Source: Amycolatopsis antarctica
Lineage (GTDB): Bacteria > Actinomycetota > Actinomycetes > Mycobacteriales > Pseudonocardiaceae
Direction of reading: 5' to 3'
Length of the DNA: 64,000 nt
Assembly (NCBI RefSeq): GCF_002262875.1
Contig: NZ_NKYE01000003.1
Span: forward strand, 1 to 64,000
Shown here: piece by piece, positions 38,066-46,862 of the stretch
Layout of the letters: the number at the start of each line of letters is the position of its first letter
Numbering within the stretch: the first letter of the stretch is position 1
Made by a program: the position numbers and the translations under genes
The notes under the pieces: model-generated
The model's database searches: none
Told to the model about the DNA's origin: nothing
What the model saw: the letters and a program-made list of their open reading frames with translations, nothing else

Positions 38066-38724
38066 TGGACGTCTGGGACTGGGACAAGGCGTTCGGCGCG
38101 CTTCCGCCGATTCTGGAGGGCTTGCTCGTCACCCTGCAGGTCACGGTGCTCGGATCACTGGTCGCGTATGTACTCGGCTTGATCCTGGCGGTCGTGCGGC
38201 GCAGCAGGATCCCCGTGCTGGACCAGATCCTGTGGGCGCTGATCGAACTGATCCGCAGCACGCCGCTGTTGATCCAGATCTTCGTGCTGTTCTACGTACT
38301 GCAACCCGCGCTGGGACTGCAGTTGTCCCCCTTCCTCACCGGGGTGATCGCGCTCGGCGTGCACTACGCCTGCTACACCTCCGAGGTGTACCGAGCGGGT
38401 ATCGACGCGATTCCGCCAGGGCAATGGGAGGCGGCCACCGCGCTGAGTCTGCCGAAGTCTCGGGTCTGGACCGGGGTGATCCTGCCGCAGGCCGTGCCCC
38501 GGGTGGTGCCCGCACTCGGCAACTACACCATCTCGATGTTCAAGGAAGTGCCCCTGCTGCTGGCGATCGGCGTCGCGGAGATCGTCGCGCGGGCCGAGGA
38601 GCAGGGCACCGCGGACTACCGCTACGTCGAGGTCTACACGATGGCGGGCCTGGCGTTCCTGTTGCTGAGCTTCCCCGCCGCGATCCTGGTACGCAGATTG
38701 GAACGTCGTGTCGCACAGAAGTGA
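38065..38724 (+). CDS. ehuD: Ectoine-type ABC transporter permease EhuD
   Basis: A 219-residue permease, partner of EhuC. It has about five helices; the EAA coupling loop reads ATALSLPKSRVWTGVILPQA. An early segment LIELIRSTPLLIQIF is typical of the HisM/GlnP permease family. It is followed nine bases later by the ATPase gene. Confidence 0.85.
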   Translation: MDVWDWDKAFGALPPILEGLLVTLQVTVLGSLVAYVLGLILAVVRRSRIPVLDQILWALIELIRSTPLLIQIFVLFYVLQPALGLQLSPFLTGVIALGVHYACYTSEVYRAGIDAIPPGQWEAATALSLPKSRVWTGVILPQAVPRVVPALGNYTISMFKEVPLLLAIGVAEIVARAEEQGTADYRYVEVYTMAGLAFLLLSFPAAILVRRLERRVAQK

Positions 38725-38733
38725 GAGCGAAAA

Positions 38734-39531
38734 GTGTCCACAGTAGACAATGCGGCCGATGGCGCGATGATCCGTTTCGACGGCGTCGGCAAGAAGTTCG
38801 GCGACAACGAGGTGCTGAAGGAACTCGACTTCTCGATCGCGCCCGGCGAGTTCGTCACGCTCATCGGGCCGAGCGGTTCCGGCAAGACCACGATCCTGCG
38901 ACTGCTGATGACGCTGGAGAAGGTCACCACCGGAACCATCACCGTCGCCGGGAAACCGTTGAGCCACATGGACAAGGGCGGCAAGCTGGTGCCGGCCGAC
39001 GAGGCGCACCTGCGGCTGGCGCGGCGGAACATCGGCATGGTCTTCCAGCAGTTCAACCTGTTTCCCAACATGAACGTGCTGCGCAACATCACCGAGGCGC
39101 CGATCCGCACACTCGGCAAGTCGCGCGCCGAGGCGGAGACGCGGGCCGGGGAACTGCTCGAGATGGTCGGCCTCTCGGAGAAGATCACCGCCCGGCCCAC
39201 CCAGCTCTCCGGCGGGCAGCAGCAGCGCGTCGCCATCGCCAGGGCGCTGGCGATGGAACCGGACGTGCTGTTGCTCGACGAGGTCACCTCGGCGCTGGAC
39301 CCCGAGCTGGTCACCGGTGTGCTGCACCTGCTCAAGGACATCGCCAGGACCACCGACATCACCTTCCTCTGCGTCACGCACGAGATGCAGTTCGCCCGCA
39401 ACGTCTCGGACCGGGTGATGATGTTCGACAGTGGCCGGGTGATCGAGGACGCGGTGCCGGAGAAGCTGTTCACCGCGCCGGAACAGGAACGGACGAAGTC
39501 CTTCCTGCACGCGGTTCTCAACCGCGACTGA
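38734..39531 (+). CDS. ehuA: Ectoine-type ABC transporter ATP-binding protein EhuA
   Basis: A 265-residue ABC ATPase that drives uptake. Walker A is GPSGSGKTT near residue 48, the signature is LSGGQQQR, and Walker B is DVLLLDEVTSALDP. The GTG start is embedded in one copy of the recurring TCCANNGTGGAC-like element (38737-38748, one mismatch). It ends the ehuBCDA operon, and a strong hairpin follows. Confidence 0.87.
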   Translation: MSTVDNAADGAMIRFDGVGKKFGDNEVLKELDFSIAPGEFVTLIGPSGSGKTTILRLLMTLEKVTTGTITVAGKPLSHMDKGGKLVPADEAHLRLARRNIGMVFQQFNLFPNMNVLRNITEAPIRTLGKSRAEAETRAGELLEMVGLSEKITARPTQLSGGQQQRVAIARALAMEPDVLLLDEVTSALDPELVTGVLHLLKDIARTTDITFLCVTHEMQFARNVSDRVMMFDSGRVIEDAVPEKLFTAPEQERTKSFLHAVLNRD

Positions 39532-39541
39532 AGGCGCGGCG

Positions 39542-39577
39542 ACGGCCGGCCCCGGTGTGACACCGGGTGCCGGCCGT
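39542..39577 (+). terminator. Terminator of the ehu operon
   Basis: A 16-bp stem with a single bulged T (39542-39557 with 39561-39577) closes a 3-nt loop, 10 bases after the ehuA stop. The rest of the gap up to 39893 contains a weak inverted repeat (CCAACC/GGTTGG around 39810-39840) and a possible 39-codon ORF from ATG 39669, but nothing firm. Confidence 0.8.
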
Positions 39578-39893
39578 TCCCTTCTACCAGGCCGGACACT
39601 CGCGTCCCGCCTGGTGAGCTGTTACTCCCATCCTTGACGCCGACCGTCCGCAGGGTCGATCATGCGGACATGTCCCTCTCCCGGCTTCGTGCGTTTGCCC
39701 CCAGGCCGACGCTGACTGTGCGTTCGGCCGGAGTCGGCGTGGCGGCCCTGCTGCTGCGCCGTGGACGGCTGGGCTCGCCCCCGATCTGACGATCCGCGCT
39801 TTCCCTTACACCCCAACCATTTCCGCACGGAACTCGGTTGGTTCCCGCGCGCCCGATCGAGCCCTTCTCGTCCGCACAGTGAGGAAACTCTTC

Positions 39894-40826
39894 GTGTCCA
39901 TCGAATCCCCGTCCCGCCCTGCCCTGCGTCCGGCCACCGTCCCCGCCGACGGCATCCTGGAGGGTCCGCGGGTGCTGCACCGGCTGCCCGAGAACGCCGA
40001 ATCCGCGCCGTACCGGCTGTTCGGCCTCCGCCCACTCGGCCGGGTCATCGGCGCCGAGATCGACGGCATCGACCTCGGCGCTCCCATGTACCCGGAACTG
40101 CGCGCGGAACTGAACCGCGCACTGCTGGAGTGGAAGGTGCTGTTCTTCCGCGACCAGCGGATCACCTCCGCCCAGCAGCGGGAGTTCGCCTCGCACTGGG
40201 GCGAACTGGAGACCAACCCGTTCATCCCGGTCGGCGACACCGACCAGGTCACCCGCTTCGCCCGCAGCGCCACCAGTCCCGGCTACGAGAACATCTGGCA
40301 CACCGACGTCACCTTCCGTCCCCGTCCCGCGCTCGGCTCGGTGCTGCGGCTGATCGAGGTGCCGCCGGTCGGCGGGGACACCATGTGGGCAGACATGGCG
40401 GCCGCCTACGACAACCTCGACGCGGACGTGAAGTCCCGCATCGAGGGCCTGCGCGCGGTCCACGACTTCATCCCCGGATTCGTCCGCTTCTCCGACTCCG
40501 CCGATCTCGCGCGCAGGCAGGGCGAGTTCCCGCCGGTCGAACACCCGGTGGTGCGGGTGCACCCGGAGACCGGCCGCCGCACCCTGTTCGTCAACCAGGC
40601 GTTCACCACGCACATCGTCGGCATCGACCGGGCCGAGAGCGACCGGCTGTTGCGGCTGCTGTTCGCGCAGGCGCACGTCCCGGAGTTCCAGGTGCGGTTC
40701 GGCTGGGCGGAGAACTCGGTGGCGTTCTGGGACAACCGCGCCACCCAGCACTACGCCGTCAACGACTACCACCCGCACGCCCGCGTCGCCGAGCGCGTGG
40801 CGATCGCGGGGGACGAGCCGTTCTGA
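39894..40826 (+). CDS. TauD/TfdA-family 2-oxoglutarate-dependent dioxygenase
   Basis: A 310-residue iron enzyme. The HxD of the metal triad is His136 and Asp138 in IWHTDVTF; the distal histidine is His286 in RATQHYAVNDY; an arginine of the following HARVAER should hold 2-oxoglutarate. Homologues release sulfite from taurine or other sulfonates as a sulfur source, but relatives act on other substrates, and no sulfonate transporter is nearby. GTG 39894 is used because GAGGAA (39881-39886) precedes it; GTG 39879 is in frame but lacks a site. Confidence 0.88.
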   Translation: MSIESPSRPALRPATVPADGILEGPRVLHRLPENAESAPYRLFGLRPLGRVIGAEIDGIDLGAPMYPELRAELNRALLEWKVLFFRDQRITSAQQREFASHWGELETNPFIPVGDTDQVTRFARSATSPGYENIWHTDVTFRPRPALGSVLRLIEVPPVGGDTMWADMAAAYDNLDADVKSRIEGLRAVHDFIPGFVRFSDSADLARRQGEFPPVEHPVVRVHPETGRRTLFVNQAFTTHIVGIDRAESDRLLRLLFAQAHVPEFQVRFGWAENSVAFWDNRATQHYAVNDYHPHARVAERVAIAGDEPF

Positions 40827-40852
40827 CCCTGTCCCGGGCCCGATCGCGGGGT

Positions 40853-40858
40853 TAGCGT
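40853..40858 (+). promoter_or_regulatory. -10 box of a leaderless promoter for the enoyl-CoA hydratase gene
   Basis: TAGCGT is followed by GGAGGG and then the ATG at 40865. The GGAGGG lies directly against the ATG, too close to serve as a normal ribosome binding site. Confidence 0.35.
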
Positions 40859-40864
40859 GGAGGG

Positions 40865-41638
40865 ATGGGCGAGTACCAGCACATCCTCAGCAAGACCGAC
40901 GGTGCCACGGTCACCATCACGATGAACCGGGCACAACGGCGCAACTCGCTGTCCGCCGAACACCTGACCGAGCTGCTCGCCGCGTTCGAGCACGCGGCGA
41001 GCGGCGAGGCCACCGGAATCGTGCTCGGTGGCGCGGGACCGGTGTTCTCCGCGGGCCACGACTTCGCCGACGTCGCCTCCCGGGACACCGCCGGAGTCCG
41101 CGCGCTGCTGCGTCTGTGCACCGAACTGATGCGCACGATGGAGTCCGTGCCGCAGGTCGTGGTGGCCAGGGTGCACGGGCTGGCCACGGCGGCCGGCTGC
41201 CAGCTCGTCGCGAGCTGCGACCTGGCCGTCGCCGCCGAGTCGGCCGGATTCGCGCTTCCCGGCGGCAAGGGCGGCTGGTTCTGCCACACGCCCGCCGTCC
41301 CGGTCGCGCGGTCCGTCGGGCGCAAGCGGCTGATGGAGCTCGCGCTCACCGGGGACACCATCGACGCCACGACGGCGCTCGACTGGGGCCTGGTGAACCG
41401 GGTGGTCCCCGACGCCGGACTCGACGAGGCGGTCGCCGACCTGCTCGCCCGCGCCACCCGGGGCAGCCGGGCGAGCAAGGCACTCGGCAAACAGGCCCTC
41501 TACGCCCAGCTCGACCGCCCCGAGGCGGACGCCTACGCGATCGCCGTCGAGACGATGACCGCCGCCGCCCAGCTACCCGGAGCGAAGGAGGGAATGGCGG
41601 CGTTCCTGGAGAAGCGTCCTCCTGAATGGCCGGACTGA
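40865..41638 (+). CDS. Enoyl-CoA hydratase/isomerase family protein
   Basis: A 257-residue crotonase-fold protein. The oxyanion-hole strands are GPVFSAGHDFADV and ATAAGCQLVASCDLAVAAESA. One catalytic glutamate of true enoyl-CoA hydratases is not obvious, and the ECHDC3-like sequence ALPGGKGGWFCHTP suggests a divergent subfamily. A role in fatty acid or amino acid breakdown is likely, but the substrate is unknown. It is convergent with the secreted protein that follows. Confidence 0.85.
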   Translation: MGEYQHILSKTDGATVTITMNRAQRRNSLSAEHLTELLAAFEHAASGEATGIVLGGAGPVFSAGHDFADVASRDTAGVRALLRLCTELMRTMESVPQVVVARVHGLATAAGCQLVASCDLAVAAESAGFALPGGKGGWFCHTPAVPVARSVGRKRLMELALTGDTIDATTALDWGLVNRVVPDAGLDEAVADLLARATRGSRASKALGKQALYAQLDRPEADAYAIAVETMTAAAQLPGAKEGMAAFLEKRPPEWPD

Positions 41639-41696
41639 GCACGTTCCCGCCGCCCGGAGTGATGATTCCGGACGACGGGACCGAGCGCTGCCACGG

Positions 41697-42635
41697 TCAG
41701 AAGATCGGATTCTCCTGTGCCCATTCGTAGCCCAGCGAATGACGCCCGGAGAACGCGACGGCACCGTTCTCGCCCACGTTCAGGAATGCGACGAGTTCGC
41801 CGGTGGCGGCGATCCGGGACACCAGATCCTTCTTTCCGTCAGAATCGACGTCCTTGGTCAGGGTGGTGTCCGCCTGCTCCCAGCCGTCACTGATCCGGAC
41901 GATGTTGGTCGACGCCTCCGCCCCGGCCGGGGTGGGCATCATCAGGAAGCCGTACAGCACGCTGCCGGAGCGGGCGACGAAATCGGTGACCTCGTCGCCG
42001 TTCAGGTCCGCCGAAGCGAACTGGTCGTAACCGCGGAAGTCCCGGCCCAGTAGCTGTTTCTCGCCGATGGTCAGCGATCCGTCCCGGTTGAGTGTGCTGG
42101 GGAAGGCGTACAGGTGGCCGTCCGCGGAATCCCTTCCCACGATGCTGGGGCCGTTGCGGCCGACGAACGAGCCGGTGAACTTCTCCTCGAAACTGTCCCA
42201 GCCGGCCCCGCCGACCCGGGTGGGGTCCGGCGCCAGTGTGGACAGTGGATCGTCCGGATTCCACACGCGGGAATGCTGGTGCAGCGCGATGAATCCGTCG
42301 TTCTCGACGAGGATGTCGCCGCCGGGCCAGCCGGTGTTCACCGAGGCGAGCCAGTCGGCTTCGGCCCAGTCCTCGTCGATCGTGATCGTTCCGGTGTAGG
42401 TGGCACCCGGATCCGCCGGGTCGAAGGTGCCCGAATGCGGGTGGAACACCAGGCGCCCGTCGGCGGTCCTGGCCGGGATGTCCTCGTGACCGTCGATGGT
42501 GAAGTCGGAGCCGGAGGTCGGATCCTGTGCGTGCGCGGCGGTGCTCGTGGCGCACAGCAGAAGCGCGGCGCCGGTGGCGGCGGCGAGGGCGCGACCCGGT
42601 CGTCTCCACCGGGAGAAGGGCCTGGTTCTGGACAT
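41697..42635 (-). CDS. Secreted FG-GAP/VCBS-like repeat protein
   Basis: A 312-residue exported protein with a Sec signal peptide (about 1-36, ending STAAHAQ). The mature part has beta-propeller-like repeats, two of which contain calcium-type loops: ADLNGDEVTDFVAR and KDVDSDGKKDLVSR. The repeats WDSFEEKFTGSFVG and GRDFRGYDQFASADL look related. The function is unknown; such proteins often bind ligands or surfaces. Confidence 0.75.
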   Translation of the reverse strand: MSRTRPFSRWRRPGRALAAATGAALLLCATSTAAHAQDPTSGSDFTIDGHEDIPARTADGRLVFHPHSGTFDPADPGATYTGTITIDEDWAEADWLASVNTGWPGGDILVENDGFIALHQHSRVWNPDDPLSTLAPDPTRVGGAGWDSFEEKFTGSFVGRNGPSIVGRDSADGHLYAFPSTLNRDGSLTIGEKQLLGRDFRGYDQFASADLNGDEVTDFVARSGSVLYGFLMMPTPAGAEASTNIVRISDGWEQADTTLTKDVDSDGKKDLVSRIAATGELVAFLNVGENGAVAFSGRHSLGYEWAQENPIF

Positions 42636-42765
42636 GGCTCACCCCTGAAATGTCGGCAATGCGAACAGAATGGAACGAACGCGCCGCCGCGATCCCCTCA
42701 GTGGCGTAAGTCCGCGTTCACCGGATATACGCCGGGGAATGCCATCGGGTTGCCGCCGAATTCGC

Positions 42766-43308
42766 TCAACCGCGCCGTTCACGCAACAGGAGTAATGCGT
42801 ATGCCGCGATCGACTGGGAGTCGGTGATCTCTCCGTCGGCGATCATCCGCTCGAATTCCACTCGCTCGAACTCCGCCGCCCGCATGTCCTGTTCCTCGTG
42901 TTCGCGGCGCACCTCACCCCGTTCCAGTGCCGTCGCGAGGAACACCCGCCCACGCTGGCTGGACATGCCGGGAGCGAGGTCCAGGCCGCCGATGTCGGTC
43001 ATCTCCCCGGCCAGCAGCCCGGTCTCCTCCCGCAGTTCCCGGGCCGCCAGTTCGGCGGCCGGCATCTCCGCGAGATCGGGTGCCGTGCCCTGCGGGAACT
43101 CCCAGCGTCGGGCGCCCACCGGATAGCGGTACTGCTCGACCAGGTGCAGCCGGTCGCCGTCGAGCGGCACGATGAGGGCGTAGGTCGGTTTGTCGACGAC
43201 GCCGTAGATGCCCGCGGAGCCGTCCTTCCTGCGGATGCCGTCCTCCCGCACGGTCATCCACGGGTTTCGGTAGACCTCACGGGAGTCGATGCGCTCAATG
43301 GATTCCAC
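42766..43308 (-). CDS. NUDIX hydrolase, ADP-ribose pyrophosphatase-like
   Basis: A 180-residue hydrolase of nucleoside diphosphates linked to another group. The Nudix helix core is [12 protein letters not shown], with the metal-binding Glu pair. The upstream strand [18 protein letters not shown] is characteristic of the ADP-ribose pyrophosphatase branch. The exact substrate is not established. It diverges from nucS. Confidence 0.88.
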   Translation of the reverse strand: MESIERIDSREVYRNPWMTVREDGIRRKDGSAGIYGVVDKPTYALIVPLDGDRLHLVEQYRYPVGARRWEFPQGTAPDLAEMPAAELAARELREETGLLAGEMTDIGGLDLAPGMSSQRGRVFLATALERGEVRREHEEQDMRAAEFERVEFERMIADGEITDSQSIAAYALLLLRERRG

Positions 43309-43352
43309 CCGTCGATTCCACCACCCCGCGATGCGCCTCGCGCGGCGTCGCC

Positions 43353-43358
43353 TACCCT
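43353..43358 (+). promoter_or_regulatory. -10 box of a leaderless nucS promoter
   Basis: TACCCT is followed by six bases and the GTG at 43365. Confidence 0.4.
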
Positions 43359-43364
43359 CGCCGG

Positions 43365-44024
43365 GTGCGCCTAGTGATCGCTCGATGCCAGGTCGACTAC
43401 GCCGGTCGACTGACCGCCCACCTGCCGATGGCCACCCGTCTGCTGCTGATCAAGTCGGACGGGTCGGTGTCGGTCCACTCCGACGACCGGGCGTACAAGC
43501 CGCTGAACTGGATGAGCCCGCCGTGCTGGCTCATCGAGGACGGCAAGATCTGGACCGTGCAGAACAAGGCCGGCGAGAAACTGGTCATCAGCATCGACGA
43601 GATCCACGACGACATCTCGCACGAACTCGGCGCCGAGCCGGGACTGGTGAAGGACGGCGTCGAGGCGCATCTGCAGGAGCTGCTCGCCGAGCACATCTCC
43701 ACCCTCGGCGACGGGTACTCGCTGGTGCGCCGGGAGTTCCCGACGGCGATCGGTCCCGTCGACATCATGGCCCGCGACCAGGGCGGTGCGTCCGTCGCGG
43801 TGGAGATCAAGCGGCGCGGGGAGATCGACGGCGTCGAGCAGCTCACCCGGTACCTCGAACTGCTCAACCGTGATCCGCTGCTCGCCCCCGTCCGTGGCGT
43901 CTTCGCCGCGCAGCAGATCAAACCGCAGGCTCGCACCCTCGCCGAGGACCGCGGCATCCGCTGCCTGACCCTGGACTACGACGCGCTGCGCGGCATCGAG
44001 TCCGACGAGTTCCGCCTCTTCTGA
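43365..44024 (+). CDS. nucS: Mismatch-specific endonuclease NucS (EndoMS)
   Basis: A 219-residue nuclease that cuts both strands at mismatches and replaces MutS/MutL repair in actinobacteria and many archaea. The N-terminal DNA-binding domain has [20 protein letters not shown] and [10 protein letters not shown]. The RecB-like catalytic residues are Asp in GPVDIMARD and Glu-Lys in VAVEIKRRG. The C-terminal DEFRLF probably contacts the beta clamp. The start is GTG 43365, leaderless by sequence. Confidence 0.96.
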   Translation: MRLVIARCQVDYAGRLTAHLPMATRLLLIKSDGSVSVHSDDRAYKPLNWMSPPCWLIEDGKIWTVQNKAGEKLVISIDEIHDDISHELGAEPGLVKDGVEAHLQELLAEHISTLGDGYSLVRREFPTAIGPVDIMARDQGGASVAVEIKRRGEIDGVEQLTRYLELLNRDPLLAPVRGVFAAQQIKPQARTLAEDRGIRCLTLDYDALRGIESDEFRLF

Positions 44025-44050
44025 GTCCCCGTACCGATTTCACCGTTCTG

Positions 44051-44075
44051 CCAGCCGGGATTCAGACCCGGCTGG
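44051..44075 (+). terminator. Terminator after nucS
   Basis: A perfect 9-bp stem, CCAGCCGGG/CCCGGCTGG, with a 7-nt loop, lies 26 bases after the nucS stop. Confidence 0.65.
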
Positions 44076-44141
44076 TCCACTCGGTGGCACGCGGCCGTAG
44101 CCGGTGCTCCGGTGCGGCGGACCGGAGTGAAGGGAACGATC

Positions 44142-44381
44142 ATGAAGCAGGCACTGCGCGCGTCCGTCCTCGGATTCGTCACGCTGGCGACGCTGGCCGT
44201 CGGCGGAGTCACCACCGCCGGCGCGGCGGGCTGGACCGTGCACGGCACGTACGGGACACCGGAGAACTGCCGGGCGGATGGGATCCTCGGACAGAACCAG
44301 AACCGCTGGACCGGCTTCTCCTGCGTCGACGTCCCGTTCCAGAACTCGATCATCTGGGAGCTCCGGGTCTTCATCCCGTAA
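44142..44381 (+). CDS. Small secreted protein
   Basis: A 79-residue protein. ATG 44142, preceded by GAAGGGA, opens a Sec signal peptide (KQALRASVLGFVTLATLAV, cleavage near AGAA). The mature part is about 45 residues with two cysteines (ENCRADG and FSCVDVP) that could form one disulfide, and it ends in ELRVFIP. No family is recognised. Actinobacteria encode many such small cysteine-containing exported peptides. Just downstream is a cluster of palindromic repeats. Confidence 0.65.
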   Translation: MKQALRASVLGFVTLATLAVGGVTTAGAAGWTVHGTYGTPENCRADGILGQNQNRWTGFSCVDVPFQNSIIWELRVFIP

Positions 44382-44423
44382 CCCTCCACCCCGAGCCACC
44401 CCCGGGCCGGGGGCTCCACCACA

Positions 44424-44476
44424 GCGATATGTCGACGTACTGCGCTTCTCGTGAGCGCGATACGTCGACATATTGC
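44424..44476. repeat. Palindromic repeat cluster 1 (two copies)
   Basis: Two copies of the near-palindrome GCAATACGTCGACGTATTGC, at 44424-44443 (17 of 20 match) and 44457-44476 (18 of 20), start 33 bases apart. A hairpin-rich GC segment precedes them. The rest of the 404-bp gap between the small secreted protein and the symporter (44382-44785) has no gene that I can support. The same element occurs three times at 61.7 kb. Confidence 0.8.
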
Positions 44477-44785
44477 TGTCCGCACGGGCCCTGCCGGGCG
44501 GTGACTGCCCCGGGCGCCAGGAAGAGCCGTCCGAACGGGTAATGGCACACGCCGAACGGCGGTGTCCCGGACTGAATCGTTATCGCTAGCTTCTACGCTG
44601 CCGTGGGGCACGGACCCGTAACCGGCCCGTGACCATTGGTTACTCCTGTTGGACGCATGTCTGATGACAGCCAGGACAAGAGATGGCCAGGCGGATTCAC
44701 GGGGACGAAATCATGCAGTAATGTGCCCGATCAGCTCAATCATGGTGGTTCTTGTTCGATGATGTTGACTCCGGAGGTGGGTCGG

Positions 44786-46486
44786 GTGCACGTCCTAGCG
44801 GAGGCGAACCTTCGCCTAGACGCTAACGCGGTCGACTACGTGTTGCTCGCGTTCTATTTCCTGCTGGTACTCGGCATCGGCTATCTGGCCCGCCGACAGG
44901 TCTCCAGCAGCCTCGACTTCTTCCTGTCCGGCCGATCGCTGCCGGCGTGGGTGACGGGCCTTGCCTTCATCTCCGCCAACCTCGGCGCGATCGAGGTCAT
45001 GGGAATGTCGGCGAACGGCGCGCAGTACGGGTTGCCGACAGCGCATTATTTCTGGATCGGCGCGGTGCCGGCGATGCTGTTCCTCGGCATCGTGATGATG
45101 CCGTTCTACTACGGCTCGAAGGTCCGCAGCGTTCCCGAGTTCATGTTGCGACGCTTCGGGAAACCGGCGCATCTGGTCAACGGCATCAGTTTCGCCGCGG
45201 CCCAGATCCTGATCGCGGGCGCGAACCTGTTCCTGCTCGCGACCGTGGTGAACGTGCTTCTCGGGTGGCCCATCTGGGTCTCGATCGTTCTCGCGGCGGT
45301 GATCGTGCTGTCGTACACCGCCCTCGGTGGACTGTCGGCGGCGATCTACAACGAGGTGCTGCAGTTCTTCGTCATCCTCGCCGCGCTGATCCCGCTCACC
45401 GTGGTCGGCCTGTACAAGGTCGGTGGCTGGGAGGGCCTGGTCGAGAAGGTCACGGCCAGCCCCGGCGGGGCCGAGCAGCTCGACTCCTGGCCGGGAACCG
45501 AACTGACCGGGTTCGCCGACAACTTCCTGTCGGTTCTGGGCCTGGTGTTCGGTCTGGGCTTCGTGCTGTCGTTCGGTTACTGGACGACGAACTTCGTCGA
45601 GGTCCAGCGCGCGATGGCTTCGAAGAGCATGTCCGCGGCGCGGCGCACGCCGATCATCGGCGCGTTCCCGAAGATCTTCATCCCCTTCATCGTGATCATC
45701 CCCGGCATGATCGCCGCGGTCACGGTCACCGAGCTGATGGGCGAGAACAAGGCGGCGTTGCTCGCGGGCGACGACGCGGCCAGCGGCGCCACCTTCAACA
45801 ACGCGCTGCTGTACCTGATGCGTGACCTGCTGCCGAACGGCATGCTCGGCATCGCGATCGCCGGTCTGCTGGCCTCGTTCATGGCCGGTATGGCGGCGAA
45901 CCTGAGCTCGTTCAACACGGTCTTCACCTACGACATCTGGCAGTCGTACATCAAGAAGGGCCGCGAGGACGCCTACTACCTGCGCTTCGGCCGCACCATC
46001 ACCGCGGTCGGCACGGTACTGGCGATCGGCACGGCGTTCATCGCGTCGACGTACTCGAACCTGATGGACTACCTGCAGCAGCTCTTCTCGTTCTTCAACG
46101 CTCCACTGTTCGCCACCTTCATCCTCGGTATGTTCTGGAAGCGGATGACGGCGACGGCCGGTTGGGTCGGTCTCGTCTCGGGTACCTTCTCCGCGATCGG
46201 CGTCTTCATCCTGGCCGAGACCGGAGTATGGGACCTGCCGGGCCAGGGTGCGAGCTTCGTCGGTGCCGGTGCCGCCTTCGTGGTCGACATCGTGGTCAGC
46301 GTCGTGGTCACCTACATGACTCAGCCGAAGCCGGAGGCGCAACTCGCCGGCCTGGTGTACTCGCTGACCCCGAAGGACAGCCTGAAGCACTCCACCACCG
46401 GTGACGACGCGGGCTGGTACCGCAAGCCGGGGTTGCTGGCCGGGATCGCACTGGCCATCACCATCATCCTGAACTTCATCTTCTGA
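44786..46486 (+). CDS. Sodium/solute symporter (SSS family)
   Basis: A 566-residue transporter with about 14 membrane helices. The signature of sugar/galactose-type members appears in LGARxx-like form as AFISANLGAIEVMGM, followed by FLGIVMMPFYYGSKVRSVPEF; later helices contain GLLASFMAGMAANLSSFNTV. GTG 44786 is chosen because GGAGGTGG at 44773-44780 is five bases upstream. The earlier in-frame ATG would add a hydrophilic tail without such a site. The substrate is unknown. A two-helix protein is encoded 18 bases downstream and may be a partner. Confidence 0.88.
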   Translation: MHVLAEANLRLDANAVDYVLLAFYFLLVLGIGYLARRQVSSSLDFFLSGRSLPAWVTGLAFISANLGAIEVMGMSANGAQYGLPTAHYFWIGAVPAMLFLGIVMMPFYYGSKVRSVPEFMLRRFGKPAHLVNGISFAAAQILIAGANLFLLATVVNVLLGWPIWVSIVLAAVIVLSYTALGGLSAAIYNEVLQFFVILAALIPLTVVGLYKVGGWEGLVEKVTASPGGAEQLDSWPGTELTGFADNFLSVLGLVFGLGFVLSFGYWTTNFVEVQRAMASKSMSAARRTPIIGAFPKIFIPFIVIIPGMIAAVTVTELMGENKAALLAGDDAASGATFNNALLYLMRDLLPNGMLGIAIAGLLASFMAGMAANLSSFNTVFTYDIWQSYIKKGREDAYYLRFGRTITAVGTVLAIGTAFIASTYSNLMDYLQQLFSFFNAPLFATFILGMFWKRMTATAGWVGLVSGTFSAIGVFILAETGVWDLPGQGASFVGAGAAFVVDIVVSVVVTYMTQPKPEAQLAGLVYSLTPKDSLKHSTTGDDAGWYRKPGLLAGIALAITIILNFIF

Positions 46487-46504
46487 TCGGGGAGGTAGCA
46501 GACA

Positions 46505-46795
46505 ATGAGCACGCAATCGTCATCGCGCGGTGCGGCCGCCTTCGACGTCCGCCTCATCATCGCGCTGCTGGTCGGCGTGTACGGGCTGGTCATCACGGTG
46601 ATGGGGATCGGCTTCACCAGCCAGGACGACCTGGACAAGGCCGACGGAATGAACATCAACCTGTACGCGGGCATCGCCATGCTCGTCTTCGCAGGGCTGT
46701 TCGTCCTGTGGGCCAAGGTCCGGCCGCTGCAACTGGAGATGACGCCCGAGCAGCAGCAGGAGTCGGCGACCGAGGAGCCCAACCAGGCGCCGTAA
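46505..46795 (+). CDS. Small two-helix membrane protein, likely symporter partner
   Basis: A 96-residue protein with two membrane helices (about 15-37 and 50-70) joined by a loop, DDLDKADGMNINL, and a Gln/Glu-rich tail. It starts 18 bases after the symporter stop and has GGGGAGG upstream. No family is recognised firmly. Some sodium symporters work with small membrane partners, so an accessory role is an inference from context. Confidence 0.75.
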   Translation: MSTQSSSRGAAAFDVRLIIALLVGVYGLVITVMGIGFTSQDDLDKADGMNINLYAGIAMLVFAGLFVLWAKVRPLQLEMTPEQQQESATEEPNQAP

Positions 46796-46849
46796 GGAGA
46801 ACCGGGTACCGATAGTCAGGTACCGCGTACGCACCCGGAAGCGGGCGGC

Positions 46850-46855
46850 TAACGT
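46850..46855 (+). promoter_or_regulatory. -10 box of a leaderless lipoprotein promoter
   Basis: TAACGT is followed by seven bases and the GTG at 46863. GGTACC occurs twice just upstream (46805-46810 and 46819-46824), 14 bases start to start, and may be an operator. Confidence 0.4.
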
Positions 46856-46862
46856 GCACGAC

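Noticed and set aside
39669-39788. A 39-codon ORF with a Leu-Leu-Leu-Arg-Arg stretch, and three consecutive TGC triplets at 39749-39757, before the TauD-like gene; a cysteine attenuator was considered
   Set aside because: The three Cys codons are in a frame without an ATG, GTG or TTG start, and the ATG frame does not contain them. No attenuator structure could be drawn.
46805-46824. Two GGTACC hexamers before the first lipoprotein
   Set aside because: Short and individually common palindromes; too little evidence for an operator, mentioned only as context.
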